This document shows positions 49,701 to 58,906 of a DNA stretch of 64,000 nucleotides, one piece after another. Source of the DNA: an uncultured Pelagibacteraceae bacterium. Its GTDB lineage: Bacteria > Pseudomonadota > Alphaproteobacteria > Pelagibacterales > Pelagibacteraceae. The number at the start of each line of letters is the position of its first letter. Position 1 is the stretch's first letter. The notes beneath the pieces are model-generated. The model ran no database searches. It saw only the letters and a program-made list of their open reading frames with translations, and had not been told where the DNA came from. The translations under genes were made by a program, and so were the position numbers. The stretch spans positions 1-64,000 of the forward strand of contig CACEWC010000001.1 of the NCBI GenBank assembly GCA_902563075.1. The letters are read 5' to 3'.

Positions 49701-50258
49701 ATGAAATTTATAAAATTTTTTTTTATTATTTTTATAACTTTCCCCTCATCGATTAAAGCAGATTTAAATCAAGAATTATCTTTAGAACTAAAAAAAGGTG
49801 GTAAACTTATATTTATTAGGCATGCATATGCACCAGGTGGTGGAGATCCTGAAAATTTTGATATTAATAACTGTGATACCCAAAGAAATTTAAGTGAGGA
49901 AGGAAGAAACCAAGCCAAAAAAATTGGAAATTTTTTTAAAGATAATGATGTTCAAATTTTCAAAGTTTTTTCAAGTGAATGGTGTCGTTGTAAAGAGACT
50001 GCTAAATTAGCTTTTACAAATTTTGAAACAAAAGATTTCTTAAATTCCTTTTTTAGCGCAAAGTTTGCCAATAATAAAAATAAACAAATTTTAGATTTGA
50101 AAAATTATGTTAAAAAATTCAAAGGTAATGAAAATTTAATTTTTGTGACACATTATGTAGTAATATCTGAAGCTTTAGATTATGCTCCTGCATCGGGTGA
50201 AATAGTTATTGCAGATAAGAATTTTAATAAGAATGGTAGTATAGAAATAGATTTTTAA
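49701..50258 (+). CDS. histidine phosphatase family protein, exported
   Basis: 185 aa with signal peptide (MKFIKFFFIIFITFPSSIKA). LIFIRHAYAPGGGDPENF is the RHG-type catalytic motif (RHA variant), SSEWCRCKETAKLAF holds the second Arg, and FVTHYVVISEALDYAPASGEIV the second His. Branch 1 histidine phosphatase fold; substrate unknown. Divergent from the UDG gene with 2 bases between start codons. Confidence 0.87.
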   Translation: MKFIKFFFIIFITFPSSIKADLNQELSLELKKGGKLIFIRHAYAPGGGDPENFDINNCDTQRNLSEEGRNQAKKIGNFFKDNDVQIFKVFSSEWCRCKETAKLAFTNFETKDFLNSFFSAKFANNKNKQILDLKNYVKKFKGNENLIFVTHYVVISEALDYAPASGEIVIADKNFNKNGSIEIDF

Positions 50259-50262
50259 TATT

Positions 50263-50388
50263 ATGTCATCAAAGCGAGCAATGAAACAAGCCCAAAAACA
50301 AGCTTACGCCAAACATAGAAGCAACATTACTAATAATAGATTTGGAAATAGAAAAAAATATTTCTCTAAGAAAAATAAAAAAAGTTAA
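50263..50388 (+). CDS. tiny basic protein (41 aa)
   Basis: Not in the track. MSSKRAMKQAQKQAYAKHRSNITNNRFGNRKKYFSKKNKKS, about 37% lysine or arginine, no hydrophobic segment. Four bases after the phosphatase stop, same strand, and its stop touches the convergent gene. Like the 27-aa protein at 22.5 kb it may bind RNA or ribosomes; no family. Confidence 0.5.
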   Translation: MSSKRAMKQAQKQAYAKHRSNITNNRFGNRKKYFSKKNKKS

Positions 50389-50807
50389 CTTTCTTTTTTA
50401 AATTTCTCAATTTTTTTACAAAAAGAAATTTTAGTTAGTCCTTCTTCATCATTAAGAACAGTTTTCATGAAAATCTCTTGTTTATCTTTCTCAAAAAGAA
50501 TTTGAGTATAAAATTGAGGATATCCGTGTTTATGAGTGAGTATTTTACCATTTTCTTCATAAATATTTCGAACATAAGAGTTTGATTTTTTAGTGCTTAA
50601 ATCAGTTAGTCGATATTTTTGATATGTTTTTTCCTTATAAACATAATTTCTAGTCATGATTAATTCGTCTAAATTTAAGATGTACTCATTTTTTAAAAAT
50701 TCGTCTTGTTTATCATCACATTTACTCATAATGATTATTTCTGATTTAACATGTTGAAAGGGAAGAATTATTAATAAAAGAGAAATTAAAAATCTAATTT
50801 CTTTCAT
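50385..50807 (-). CDS. exported protein of unknown function
   Basis: 140 aa from the ATG at 50807; the track's TTG at 50831 only lengthens the signal sequence. MKEIRFLISLLLIILPFQHVKS is a good signal peptide. The mature part has cysteines in MSKCDDKQDE and SFCKKIEKF, perhaps a disulfide, and is beta-rich with many tyrosines. No family recognised. Its start overlaps the 57-aa membrane ORF by 14 bases, making a chain of three overlapping genes with the DUF1289 gene. Confidence 0.7.
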   Translation of the reverse strand: MKEIRFLISLLLIILPFQHVKSEIIIMSKCDDKQDEFLKNEYILNLDELIMTRNYVYKEKTYQKYRLTDLSTKKSNSYVRNIYEENGKILTHKHGYPQFYTQILFEKDKQEIFMKTVLNDEEGLTKISFCKKIEKFKKES

Positions 50808-50967
50808 TTTTTTCAGCAAAAAATAAACCAATTAAAAGTAAAGCTGTCCAACCAAGTCCTATTAATCCTTTAATTATATTAGTGTCAGCACTCCATAAAT
50901 CAAGGAACAATGCTCCGAAAATAAGACCAAGAACATATACAATAATTACAATTGTAGTTTTACTCAT
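50794..50967 (-). CDS. small two-helix membrane protein (57 aa)
   Basis: Below the track limit. MSKTTIVIIVYVLGLIFGALFLDLWSADTNIIKGLIGLGWTALLLIGLFFAEKNERN: two clear helices with a DLWSADTN loop. Overlaps the DUF1289 gene by 8 bases upstream and the exported-protein gene by 14 bases downstream, so coupling on both sides argues it is real. Family unknown. Confidence 0.68.
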   Translation of the reverse strand: MSKTTIVIIVYVLGLIFGALFLDLWSADTNIIKGLIGLGWTALLLIGLFFAEKNERN

Positions 50968-51211
50968 CTAATAATTTCTTTTTAAAAAGAGAGATACCAT
51001 TTTCAATTTTATAAGTATAGGACTCTTTAAAACTTTCTAATTGCCAACCAGTCAATCTTTTTTGAATAATTTCAAGATTTTCTTTTTTCCATTCATCAGT
51101 TGTATCCCCAAGTTTCCAAATTTTTTTTTCCTCAGTATTTCTTCCACATCCATAGCAATAGCCAGTTTTTGGATCAGTTTTGCAAATACTTATACATGGA
51201 GAAACAATCAT
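50960..51211 (-). CDS. DUF1289 protein (YdhL-like)
   Basis: 83 aa. SPCISICKTDPKTGYCYGCGRNTEE has the four cysteines (C6, C10, C18, C21) of DUF1289, a small zinc- or iron-binding domain, followed by the WKLGDTTDEW segment. Function not known. First gene of a three-gene chain; a 72-base gap separates its start from the tRNA-Leu upstream region. Confidence 0.87.
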   Translation of the reverse strand: MIVSPCISICKTDPKTGYCYGCGRNTEEKKIWKLGDTTDEWKKENLEIIQKRLTGWQLESFKESYTYKIENGISLFKKKLLDE

Positions 51212-51300
51212 AATAATATTATAGAGTAAAAATTATATAATTTACAATAATTGTCGTTGGACAAATAGTTTCAATCATATATAAAACCACTTGAATTTGT

Positions 51301-51385
51301 GGGGCGATGGCGGAATTGGTAGACGCGTCGGTCTTAGGAACCGATAGAGCAATCTGTGAAGGTTCGAGTCCTTTTCGCCCTACCA
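51301..51385 (+). tRNA. tRNA-Leu (UAG)
   Basis: 85 nt with encoded CCA. Acceptor GGGGCGA pairs with TCGCCCT (first pair G-U), T-arm GAAGG-TTCGAGT-CCTTT, anticodon stem TCGGT/ACCGA with loop CTTAGGA giving anticodon TAG, which reads CUA-type leucine codons. A variable arm longer than normal (CGATAGAGCAATCTGTGAAGG region) fits a class II tRNA. It lies just before the trigger factor gene, 10 bases away from its start. Confidence 0.97.
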
Positions 51386-51395
51386 TTAATTTATT

Positions 51396-52808
51396 ATGAA
51401 AGTCACAGTAGAAAATAAAAAAGGTCTTAATAAAGATATAAAAGTTTTCATTGATAAAAAGACAATGAATTCTTATATGGATGAAAAATATGAAGAAATT
51501 AAAGGCACTGTAAATTTAAAAGGGTTTAGACCAGGAAAAGTTCCAGTAGAAGTTTTAAAAAGACAGTTTGGTAAAGCAGTATTTAGCGAAGTTTTAGACA
51601 AAGTTTTAAAAGACACAACTACAAAAGCTTTAGAAGAAAATAAAATAAAACCAGCAGGACAACCAAAACTAGATCTCAAAACTTATGGTGAAGATAAAGA
51701 TCTAGAATATATTATTTCCGTCACAGAGTTTCCAAAAGTTGAATTAAAATCTATAGAAAATATTAAATTTGATGAATACACGGTTAAAATCGACGAGAGT
51801 GAAACTGAAAAAAGAATTAAAGAGATAGCCAAAAATACACCAAGCTTTAAAGATGCTCCACCGGAAACAAAAGCAAAAGAGGGTGATTTAGTTTCTTTTG
51901 ACTATACAGCTACTGTTGATGAAAAATCATTTAAAGGAGGAGAAGGAAAAAATACACAATTAACCTTAGGTAAAGATTTATTCTTAAAAGGTTTTGATAA
52001 ACAATTGGTAGGTGTAAAAAAAGATGATCAAAAAATTGTTGAAGCTATACTTCCTGAAAATTTTCCTGAAAAAGAGTTAGTAAATAAAAAAGCAAAATTT
52101 AATTGTAAAATATTATCAGTAAAAATTTCAGAGGAAGTAAAAATAGATGACCAATTTGCAAAAAATCTGGGAGCAAAAGATTTGAAAGATTTGAAAACCC
52201 TAATTTCAAAGCAAATAAATGATGAATATAAGAATTCACTAGACAGATTGTCAAAAAATCAAATTCTTAAAGAATTAGAGAAATTTAAAGTAGATGAAAT
52301 CCCACAAAATTTAGTTGATGAAGAGGTGAAAGTTCTATCTCAAGGAATGACAGATGAAGATAAAAAAAAGAGTAAAGATAATTTTGAAGAAATAGCAAAA
52401 AAAAGAATTAAAGTTGGTTTAATATTAAATGAATTTGGTGAGCAAAATCAGATAAAAGTATCAGAACAAGAATTACAGGCTGAAGTTCAAAAACAAATAA
52501 GAATGATGCCTGGCCAAGAAAAAATGGTAATGGATTTTTATCAAAAAAATCAATCAGCATTGGCCAGTTTAAGAGGAACAGTTTATGAAGAAAAAATTTT
52601 AAATCTTGTTAAACAGAAAGCAAAGTCTAATAAAAAAGAGGTTTCGAAAGAGGAAGCCGAAAAAATATTAAAACAATCTCAAAATCAAGATGAGGGAACA
52701 AAACAAGCCTCAAAGAAAAAAGTTGAGACTAAAAAAAAAGAGGTAAAAAAAACTACGCCAAAAACTAAGTCTCCTACCAAAAAAACAAAAAAAGTTAGCA
52801 AAAAGTAA
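51396..52808 (+). CDS. tig: trigger factor
   Basis: 470 aa ribosome-bound chaperone and peptidyl-prolyl isomerase. GFRPGKVP at 44-51 is the ribosome-docking loop (consensus GFRxGKxP), the FKBP-like domain spans about 150-235 (EGDLVSFDYTATVDEKSFKGGE), and the rest is the C-terminal cradle. The last 50 residues are an added tail of lysine, threonine and serine repeats (KKVETKKKEVKKTTPKTKSPTKK). Starts only 10 bases from the tRNA end. Followed by clpP, clpX and lon in the classic order. Confidence 0.96.
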   Translation: MKVTVENKKGLNKDIKVFIDKKTMNSYMDEKYEEIKGTVNLKGFRPGKVPVEVLKRQFGKAVFSEVLDKVLKDTTTKALEENKIKPAGQPKLDLKTYGEDKDLEYIISVTEFPKVELKSIENIKFDEYTVKIDESETEKRIKEIAKNTPSFKDAPPETKAKEGDLVSFDYTATVDEKSFKGGEGKNTQLTLGKDLFLKGFDKQLVGVKKDDQKIVEAILPENFPEKELVNKKAKFNCKILSVKISEEVKIDDQFAKNLGAKDLKDLKTLISKQINDEYKNSLDRLSKNQILKELEKFKVDEIPQNLVDEEVKVLSQGMTDEDKKKSKDNFEEIAKKRIKVGLILNEFGEQNQIKVSEQELQAEVQKQIRMMPGQEKMVMDFYQKNQSALASLRGTVYEEKILNLVKQKAKSNKKEVSKEEAEKILKQSQNQDEGTKQASKKKVETKKKEVKKTTPKTKSPTKKTKKVSKK

Positions 52809-52841
52809 TCTCAAGTTGTATAAGTAATACGAATCAACTTT

Positions 52842-53453
52842 ATGAATAATAAACTGTCAGAACATATGAGTAGCTTAATACCCATGGTTGTTGAGCAATC
52901 TAACAAAGGTGAAAGAGCTTATGATATTTATTCAAGATTATTAAAAGAAAGAATTATTTTTTTGACAGGTCAAATTAATGACAATGTAGCTTCATTAATC
53001 ACAGCTCAATTATTATTTCTAGAAGCAGAAGATCCTAAAAAAGAAATTTTTTTATATATTAATAGTCCTGGCGGACTTGTTACTGCAGGTTTAGGTATTT
53101 ACGATACAATGCAGTATGTAAAACCAGATATTTCAACTTTATGCATTGGACAAGCAGCCTCGATGGGATCTTTTTTATTATCGGCTGGAACAAAAGGAAA
53201 AAGATTTTCACTTCCAAATTCAAGAATTATGGTTCATCAACCATCTGCGGGGTTCCAAGGACAGGCTACTGATATCGAAATTCATGCTAATGAAGTATTA
53301 TCATTAAAAAAAAGATTGAATGAAATATATTCTAAACATACTGGCAAATCTGTGGATGAAATTAAAACTGCTTTAGAAAGAGATAATTTTATGACTGCAG
53401 ACGCGGCTAAATCTTTTGGACTTATAGATTCTGTAGTAGAGAAAAGATCTTAG
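52842..53453 (+). CDS. clpP: ATP-dependent Clp protease proteolytic subunit
   Basis: 203 aa serine protease. [11 protein letters not shown] (Ser107), [22 protein letters not shown] (His132) and a later Asp form the triad; [12 protein letters not shown] is the oxyanion loop. Short propeptide [19 protein letters not shown]. Forms the barrel served by ClpX encoded next. 33 bases after tig. Confidence 0.97.
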   Translation: MNNKLSEHMSSLIPMVVEQSNKGERAYDIYSRLLKERIIFLTGQINDNVASLITAQLLFLEAEDPKKEIFLYINSPGGLVTAGLGIYDTMQYVKPDISTLCIGQAASMGSFLLSAGTKGKRFSLPNSRIMVHQPSAGFQGQATDIEIHANEVLSLKKRLNEIYSKHTGKSVDEIKTALERDNFMTADAAKSFGLIDSVVEKRS

Positions 53454-53466
53454 AACACCACATATA

Positions 53467-53528
53467 GTTTACAAAATCCAAAACTTGATTAATAGGAGTC
53501 ATTTATAATAAAGTAAACCTATTGATTC
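53467..53528. repeat. alternative inverted repeats in clpP-clpX gap
   Basis: In this 87-base gap GTTTAC (53467-53472) can pair with GTAAAC (53513-53518), while AATAGG (53491-53496) can pair with CCTATT (53518-53523). The two pairings share base 53518 and so exclude each other. No T-run follows, so it is not a terminator; it may be a processing or regulatory hairpin, or chance. Confidence 0.3.
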
Positions 53529-53540
53529 GTTTAAAATTTT

Positions 53541-54809
53541 ATGAACACAAATAATAAAAATATTCTTTATTGCTCTTTCTGCGGCAAAAGCCAACACGAA
53601 GTAAGAAAATTAATTGCAGGTCCAACCGTCTTCATTTGTGATGAGTGTGTTGAACTTTGTATGGATATTATAAAAGAAGAAAGCAAAGACACATTTGTAA
53701 AACATCAAGATGGTTTACCATCACCAAAAGAGATTTGTACAGTCCTAGACGATTATGTAATTGGACAATCTCACGCAAAAAAAGTTTTATCAGTAGCTGT
53801 TCACAATCACTACAAAAGACTAAATTATGAAAATAAAACTAGTAAAAATGTAGAGCTTGCAAAATCTAATATACTCTTAGTTGGTCCAACTGGATGTGGA
53901 AAAACATTATTAGCACAAACGCTGGCTAGAATCTTAGATGTTCCATTTACAATGGCTGATGCAACAACTTTAACTGAGGCAGGTTATGTAGGAGAGGATG
54001 TAGAAAATATTATTTTAAAATTGTTACAAGCAGCAGATTATAATGTTGAAAAAGCCCAAAGGGGAATTGTGTACATTGATGAGGTCGATAAGATTAGTAG
54101 AAAATCTGAAAATCCATCTATTACAAGAGACGTTTCTGGTGAAGGTGTTCAACAAGCTTTATTAAAGATAATGGAAGGGACAATTGCAAGTGTACCTCCA
54201 CAAGGTGGTAGAAAACACCCCCAACAAGAATTCTTACAAGTTGATACTACAAATATTTTATTTATTTGTGGTGGAGCATTTGCGGGACTTGATAAAATTA
54301 TTTCTCAGAGAGATAAAGGTACATCTATTGGTTTTGGAGCAGATGTAAAGAATATACAAGATAAAAAGACTGGTGAGTGGATGAAGAACTTAGAGCCTGA
54401 GGATTTGCTCAAATATGGATTAATACCTGAGTTTATTGGAAGATTACCTATGATTGCAACTCTAGAAGATTTAGATGAAAAATCTTTAATTAAGATACTG
54501 CAAGAACCAAAAAATTCTTTAACAAAACAATATCAAGAGTTATTTAAACTAGATGGTGCAAAATTAATATTTAAAGACTCTGCACTTAAAGAAATTGCAA
54601 TTAAAGCAATTAGCAAAAAAACAGGAGCAAGAGGTTTAAGATCTATTTTAGAAAATATACTTCTTAAAACCATGTATGATTTACCAAGTCAAGAAAATAT
54701 TGAAGAGGTAATAGTCGATTCATCAGCGGCTAAAGGTCTGTCGCAGCCTATAATTGTTCATTCAAAAAAGGATGGTAAATCCAAAACAACTAAGACAACA
54801 GCGGCTTAA
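53541..54809 (+). CDS. clpX: ATP-dependent Clp protease ATPase subunit ClpX
   Basis: 422 aa. N-terminal zinc domain CSFCGKS...CDECVELC (C11, C14, C33, C36), Walker A GPTGCGKT, Walker [11 protein letters not shown], sensor and IGF-like loop region (FIGRLP is the RKH/sensor area). It unfolds tagged substrates and feeds ClpP. Standard length. In a clpP-clpX-lon operon. Confidence 0.97.
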   Translation: MNTNNKNILYCSFCGKSQHEVRKLIAGPTVFICDECVELCMDIIKEESKDTFVKHQDGLPSPKEICTVLDDYVIGQSHAKKVLSVAVHNHYKRLNYENKTSKNVELAKSNILLVGPTGCGKTLLAQTLARILDVPFTMADATTLTEAGYVGEDVENIILKLLQAADYNVEKAQRGIVYIDEVDKISRKSENPSITRDVSGEGVQQALLKIMEGTIASVPPQGGRKHPQQEFLQVDTTNILFICGGAFAGLDKIISQRDKGTSIGFGADVKNIQDKKTGEWMKNLEPEDLLKYGLIPEFIGRLPMIATLEDLDEKSLIKILQEPKNSLTKQYQELFKLDGAKLIFKDSALKEIAIKAISKKTGARGLRSILENILLKTMYDLPSQENIEEVIVDSSAAKGLSQPIIVHSKKDGKSKTTKTTAA

Positions 54810-54869
54810 TTACCCTAATAACTTGTAAAAAGGTATTGCAAAAATAATATTAATATCCATATTGATTTT

Positions 54870-57248
54870 ATGGACGTAAAAACTTCTTCACCACTATTAC
54901 CACTTAGAGATATTGTGGTTTTTCCTAGCATGGTAATTCCACTTTTTGTTGGAAGAGATAAATCAATCTCTGCTTTAAATGAAGTGATGAAAAAAGAGAA
55001 AAAAATTATTTTAGTAACTCAAAAAAATTCTGAAATCGATGATCCTAAGAAAACAGATATATTTATGTATGGATGTGAAGGTAGCATTTTACAACTTTTA
55101 AAACTCCCAGATGGAACAGTAAAAGTTTTAGTTGAGGGTGTTCGTAGAGTAAAAATTATTGATTTTAAAGATAATGAAAAGTTTATAACTTGTGACTTTA
55201 CACCTCACAATGATGTGATCGATGGTGATGAAGATTTGTATCCATTAGCCGTTACAGCAATAAGACGAATGGAAAAATTAACTTCTATTAATAAAAAAGT
55301 TTCTAGTGAAACTATTAATACAATTAAACAATTAAAAGATCCATCTCAGATTGCAGATAACATTGCTTCACACATCACTGCAACAATTTCAGAGAAACAA
55401 CAAATTTTTGAGACTATTGATGTTAAGAAAAGATTAAATGCAATCATAAAAATAATGGAAAATGAAACAAGCATTATTGGAGTGGAAAAAAGAATTAGAG
55501 GAAGAGTTAAAACCCAAATGGAAAAAACTCAAAGAGAGTACTATTTAAATGAACAATTAAAAGCTATCCAAAAAGAGTTAGGTGAAATTGAGGACGGCAA
55601 AGATGAAAATACAAGTTTAAATAAAGCAATTCTTAAATCTAAAATGCCAAAAGATGTTGAGAAAAAATGTCTTCAAGAATTAAAAAAATTAAAAAATATG
55701 AGCCCGATGTCAGCTGAAGCCACAGTAGTAAGAAATTACTTAGATTGGATGATAGATCTTCCTTGGCATAAAAAAAGTGATGTTGTTATAGATTTAAAAA
55801 AAGCTCTTGAAGTTTTAGATAAAGATCATTTTGGTTTAGAAAAAGTTAAAGAGAGAATTATTGAATTTCTAGCAGTCCAAAAAAGAATGGATAAGATTAA
55901 AGGCCCTATTTTATGCTTAGTAGGTCCGCCTGGTGTTGGAAAAACATCTTTAGGAAAGTCAATTGCTAAAGCGACAAACAGAGAATTTGTGAGAATGTCA
56001 GTAGGTGGAATGAGAGATGAAGCTGAAATTAGAGGTCACAGAAGAACTTATATTGGTTCTTTACCTGGTAAAATTATTCAAATGATGAAAAAAGCTGGAA
56101 CTAAAAATCCACTAATACTTTTAGATGAAATAGATAAAGTTGGAAATGATTATAGGGGAGATCCCTCTTCAGCTTTATTAGAGGCTTTAGACCCAGAGCA
56201 GAATACGACTTTTAATGATCACTATTTAGAAGTTGATTATGATTTATCTGATGTGATGTTTGTGACTACAGCTAATACATTAAATATTTTACCTCCATTA
56301 TTAGACAGAATGGAAGTTATTAGATTAGCTGGCTACACAGAAGATGAAAAAATAAATATTGCAAATAAATATCTTCTTCCAAAACAAATAAAAGATAATG
56401 GTGTTAAGGAAAAAGAGATGAATTTGGGTGATGATATTATAAAAGAAGTAATTAGAAGTTACACAAAGGAGTCTGGTGTTAGAAATCTTGAGAGAGAAAT
56501 TTCTAAAATTGCACGAAAAGTAGTTAAAAAGGTTGTTTCTGGAGAGGAAAAAGAAGTTAATATTAACACAAAAAATCTACCAGACTTTTTAGGAGTTCCT
56601 AAATTTAAATCAGGTGAGTTAGAGTCTGAAAATAGAGTTGGTATAGTAACAGGATTAGCTTGGACTGAATATGGTGGAGAGATTTTGAAAATAGAGACAG
56701 TAACAATGCCAGGTAAAGGCCGTATGCAAATTACTGGAAAGCTTGGTGACGTCATGCAAGAGTCGGTTAAAGCTGCAAAGTCATTTGTAAGATCAAAATG
56801 CTTAGAATATGGAATTATTCCTCCATTATTTGAGAAAAAAGATTTTCACATTCATGTTCCTGAGGGAGCAACACCAAAAGATGGCCCATCTGCTGGAATA
56901 GGTATGGTTACATCAATAGTTTCATCAATTACAAACATTCCAGTAAAAAGAGATGTGGCTATGACAGGTGAAGTAACATTGACTGGCCAAGTATTGCCGA
57001 TTGGTGGGCTGAAAGAAAAGCTATTAGCAGCTCATAGAGCAGGTATAAAAGAGGTTTTAATTCCAAAAGAAAATGAAAAAGACCTTGTAGACATGCCAAA
57101 AAAGATTATCGATGAGATAAAAATCACTCCAGTTGAGTTTGCTGATGAGGTTTTAAAAATTGCCCTAACTAAAGAGCTGAAGAAGACAGAATGGGTTGAG
57201 GTTGATATGTCTAAAAAAGATGATAAATCTCAAGCTAGCATTCAATAA
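54870..57248 (+). CDS. lon: ATP-dependent protease Lon
   Basis: 792 aa. N-terminal substrate domain from LPLRDIVVFPSMVIPLFVGR, AAA module with Walker A GPPGVGKTS and RGHRRTYIGS-type pore loop, then protease domain with KDGPSAGIGM (catalytic Ser) and the Lys in GGLKEKLLAAHRAGI. Hexameric quality-control protease. 60 bases after clpX. Size and blocks are typical of LonA; the C-terminal tail after TKELKKTEWVEVDM is short. Confidence 0.97.
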   Translation: MDVKTSSPLLPLRDIVVFPSMVIPLFVGRDKSISALNEVMKKEKKIILVTQKNSEIDDPKKTDIFMYGCEGSILQLLKLPDGTVKVLVEGVRRVKIIDFKDNEKFITCDFTPHNDVIDGDEDLYPLAVTAIRRMEKLTSINKKVSSETINTIKQLKDPSQIADNIASHITATISEKQQIFETIDVKKRLNAIIKIMENETSIIGVEKRIRGRVKTQMEKTQREYYLNEQLKAIQKELGEIEDGKDENTSLNKAILKSKMPKDVEKKCLQELKKLKNMSPMSAEATVVRNYLDWMIDLPWHKKSDVVIDLKKALEVLDKDHFGLEKVKERIIEFLAVQKRMDKIKGPILCLVGPPGVGKTSLGKSIAKATNREFVRMSVGGMRDEAEIRGHRRTYIGSLPGKIIQMMKKAGTKNPLILLDEIDKVGNDYRGDPSSALLEALDPEQNTTFNDHYLEVDYDLSDVMFVTTANTLNILPPLLDRMEVIRLAGYTEDEKINIANKYLLPKQIKDNGVKEKEMNLGDDIIKEVIRSYTKESGVRNLEREISKIARKVVKKVVSGEEKEVNINTKNLPDFLGVPKFKSGELESENRVGIVTGLAWTEYGGEILKIETVTMPGKGRMQITGKLGDVMQESVKAAKSFVRSKCLEYGIIPPLFEKKDFHIHVPEGATPKDGPSAGIGMVTSIVSSITNIPVKRDVAMTGEVTLTGQVLPIGGLKEKLLAAHRAGIKEVLIPKENEKDLVDMPKKIIDEIKITPVEFADEVLKIALTKELKKTEWVEVDMSKKDDKSQASIQ

Positions 57249-57370
57249 TTTGAAACTTTTTCTCATTTTGAACTCTTAGATTTTTTTCTATCAAGCTAAT
57301 TTATTCACTAGATCTATATTCATATTTTAGGTAACCTATTTTAAATAAATAATAACTAAGGGAAATAAAT

Positions 57371-58345
57371 ATGAATAAATTAAGTAAAATAATCGTTGTA
57401 TTGATCTCGTCTTTATTTTTAAGTTTTGCAGCAAACTCAGTTGAAGTAAAATTTGGGCACGTGGGTAAACCAGGTTCTCTATTTTCAGCTTCAGTTGATC
57501 ATTTTGCTAAACTTGCTAATAAGAGGTTAGGTAACAAAGGTAAAGTAACCGTATTTGGTTCTTCGCAACTTGGAAAAGACAAACAAGGAATGCAGAAACT
57601 AAAATTAGGTACAGTTAATATGTGGTTACCTTCATCAGTAATGGCTTCCATTCATGATGAGTTTGGTGTTTTTGATATGCCTTTTATTATTAAAGACAGA
57701 AAACACATGGCTAAAGTAGAAAAAAATGTTTTACCAGGGATGTTTAAAAACCTTGAAGATAAAACAGGTTACAAAGTTATTGCTGTATGGGAAAATGGTT
57801 TTAGACATATAACAAATAATACTAGACCAATTAATACTCCAGGTGATTTAAAAGGAATTAAATTAAGAACTCCTAAATCAAAATGGAGAGTTAAAATGTT
57901 CCAATCATATGGTGCAAACCCAACTCCAATGTCTTTTTCTGAAGTATTTACTGCTTTGAAAACAGGTACAATGGATGGACAAGAAAACCCATATGCTCAA
58001 ATAGCTAGTGCTAAATTTCAAGAAGTTCAAAAATATTTATCAATCACAGGTCACGTTTATACTCCTGCTTATGTAACTGTTCATAAGGATCACTGGAGTA
58101 AACTACCTGCAGATGTTCAAGATATTTTAGAGAAAGCTGCTCAAGATACACAAAAATTTGTGTACAAAGAAGCTGCTAAACTTGAAAAATCTTTATTAAA
58201 AGTAATTAAAGATGCTGGCGTCCAAGTAAACAAAGCGGACAAAGGTGCTTTTATTGCAGCTAGTAAAGGGATTTACGATCAATTTGGATCAGAAGTTCCT
58301 ACGGGTGGTGCTTTAGTTAAAAAAGTATCATCTTTAGCAAAGTAA
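57371..58345 (+). CDS. dctP: TRAP transporter substrate-binding protein (second system)
   Basis: 324 aa. Signal peptide ends about AANS (18-22). VKFGHVGKPGSLFSASVDHFAKLANKRL, FDMPFIIKDRKHMAKVE, and the LKGIKLRTPKSKWRVKMFQSYGANPTPMSFSEVFTALKTGTMDGQENPYAQI block (with the binding Arg) are DctP/SiaP/UehA-type. A carboxylate ligand is expected from the conserved arginine. GGGAAATAAATATG precedes it. The downstream ECH and CoA-transferase genes suggest an acid that is activated to a CoA ester. Confidence 0.92.
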   Translation: MNKLSKIIVVLISSLFLSFAANSVEVKFGHVGKPGSLFSASVDHFAKLANKRLGNKGKVTVFGSSQLGKDKQGMQKLKLGTVNMWLPSSVMASIHDEFGVFDMPFIIKDRKHMAKVEKNVLPGMFKNLEDKTGYKVIAVWENGFRHITNNTRPINTPGDLKGIKLRTPKSKWRVKMFQSYGANPTPMSFSEVFTALKTGTMDGQENPYAQIASAKFQEVQKYLSITGHVYTPAYVTVHKDHWSKLPADVQDILEKAAQDTQKFVYKEAAKLEKSLLKVIKDAGVQVNKADKGAFIAASKGIYDQFGSEVPTGGALVKKVSSLAK

Positions 58346-58364
58346 TATAATTTAGATTATCTTA

Positions 58365-58389
58365 TCAGGCCCTCATTCAGAGGGCCTGA
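58365..58389 (+). terminator. hairpin between second dctP and dctQ
   Basis: TCAGGCCCTC-ATTCA-GAGGGCCTGA, perfect 10-bp stem, 20 bases after the dctP stop. The dctQ ATG comes 7 bases after the hairpin, with no T-run, so it may act as an mRNA-stabilising or translation-limiting stem rather than a classical terminator. The first TRAP operon has a similar hairpin in the same place. Confidence 0.65.
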
Positions 58390-58396
58390 ATATAAT

Positions 58397-58906
58397 ATGA
58401 AATTACAAAATTTTATTAATTCGTACGAAAAAATATTAAAACTAATACTGTTTATAATGATGGTAGCATTAGCAGTAACGGTTTTACTTGGAGTTACCTT
58501 TCGTTTTGCTGGCAGTGCATTAGTTTGGTACGATGAAGTTGCTGCTGTCCAACTTGCATGGATAACATATTATGGTTCTGCATATGCCGCATTAAAAGGT
58601 TCTCACATAAGTGTACCAAGTATTTTTAAAGCTTTTCCACTGCCATTAAGAAAAATTTTTTTTGTTGTTTCTAAGCTAGTTGTTTATGGTTTTTTAATAT
58701 TATTAGCATATTACGGTTATTTAGTTTTAACCTTAATAACAGGTGAAACGCTGGTGACATTAGAATGGGTTCCTCAACCATTTGTTCAATCAGTAATTCC
58801 AATTGCATCATGTCTTTTTATTCTATCTGAGACTTTAAGAATTCCAGAAGATTATAAAAATTTAGTTTTACAAAATACGGGCGACGAGCAAACAGGAGAT
58901 ATTTAA
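58397..58906 (+). CDS. dctQ: TRAP transporter small permease (DctQ)
   Basis: 169 aa, four helices. LGVTFRFAGSALVWYDEVAAVQLAWITYYGSAYAALKGSHISVPSIF is the conserved DctQ block. The stop and the dctM start share a base. No ribosome-binding site, and a hairpin ends 7 bases before the ATG. Confidence 0.92.
   Translation: MKLQNFINSYEKILKLILFIMMVALAVTVLLGVTFRFAGSALVWYDEVAAVQLAWITYYGSAYAALKGSHISVPSIFKAFPLPLRKIFFVVSKLVVYGFLILLAYYGYLVLTLITGETLVTLEWVPQPFVQSVIPIASCLFILSETLRIPEDYKNLVLQNTGDEQTGDI

Noticed and set aside
49544-49756. 70-aa plus ORF across the UDG/phosphatase junction
   Set aside because: Antisense to UDG motif A and out of frame with the phosphatase signal peptide.
56459-56755. 98-aa minus ORF in lon
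   Set aside because: Antisense to the Lon protease domain.
57249-57370. Possible gene or RNA between lon and the second dctP
   Set aside because: 122 bases, no ORF and no stable inverted repeat; only an AAGGGA ribosome-binding-like box before dctP.
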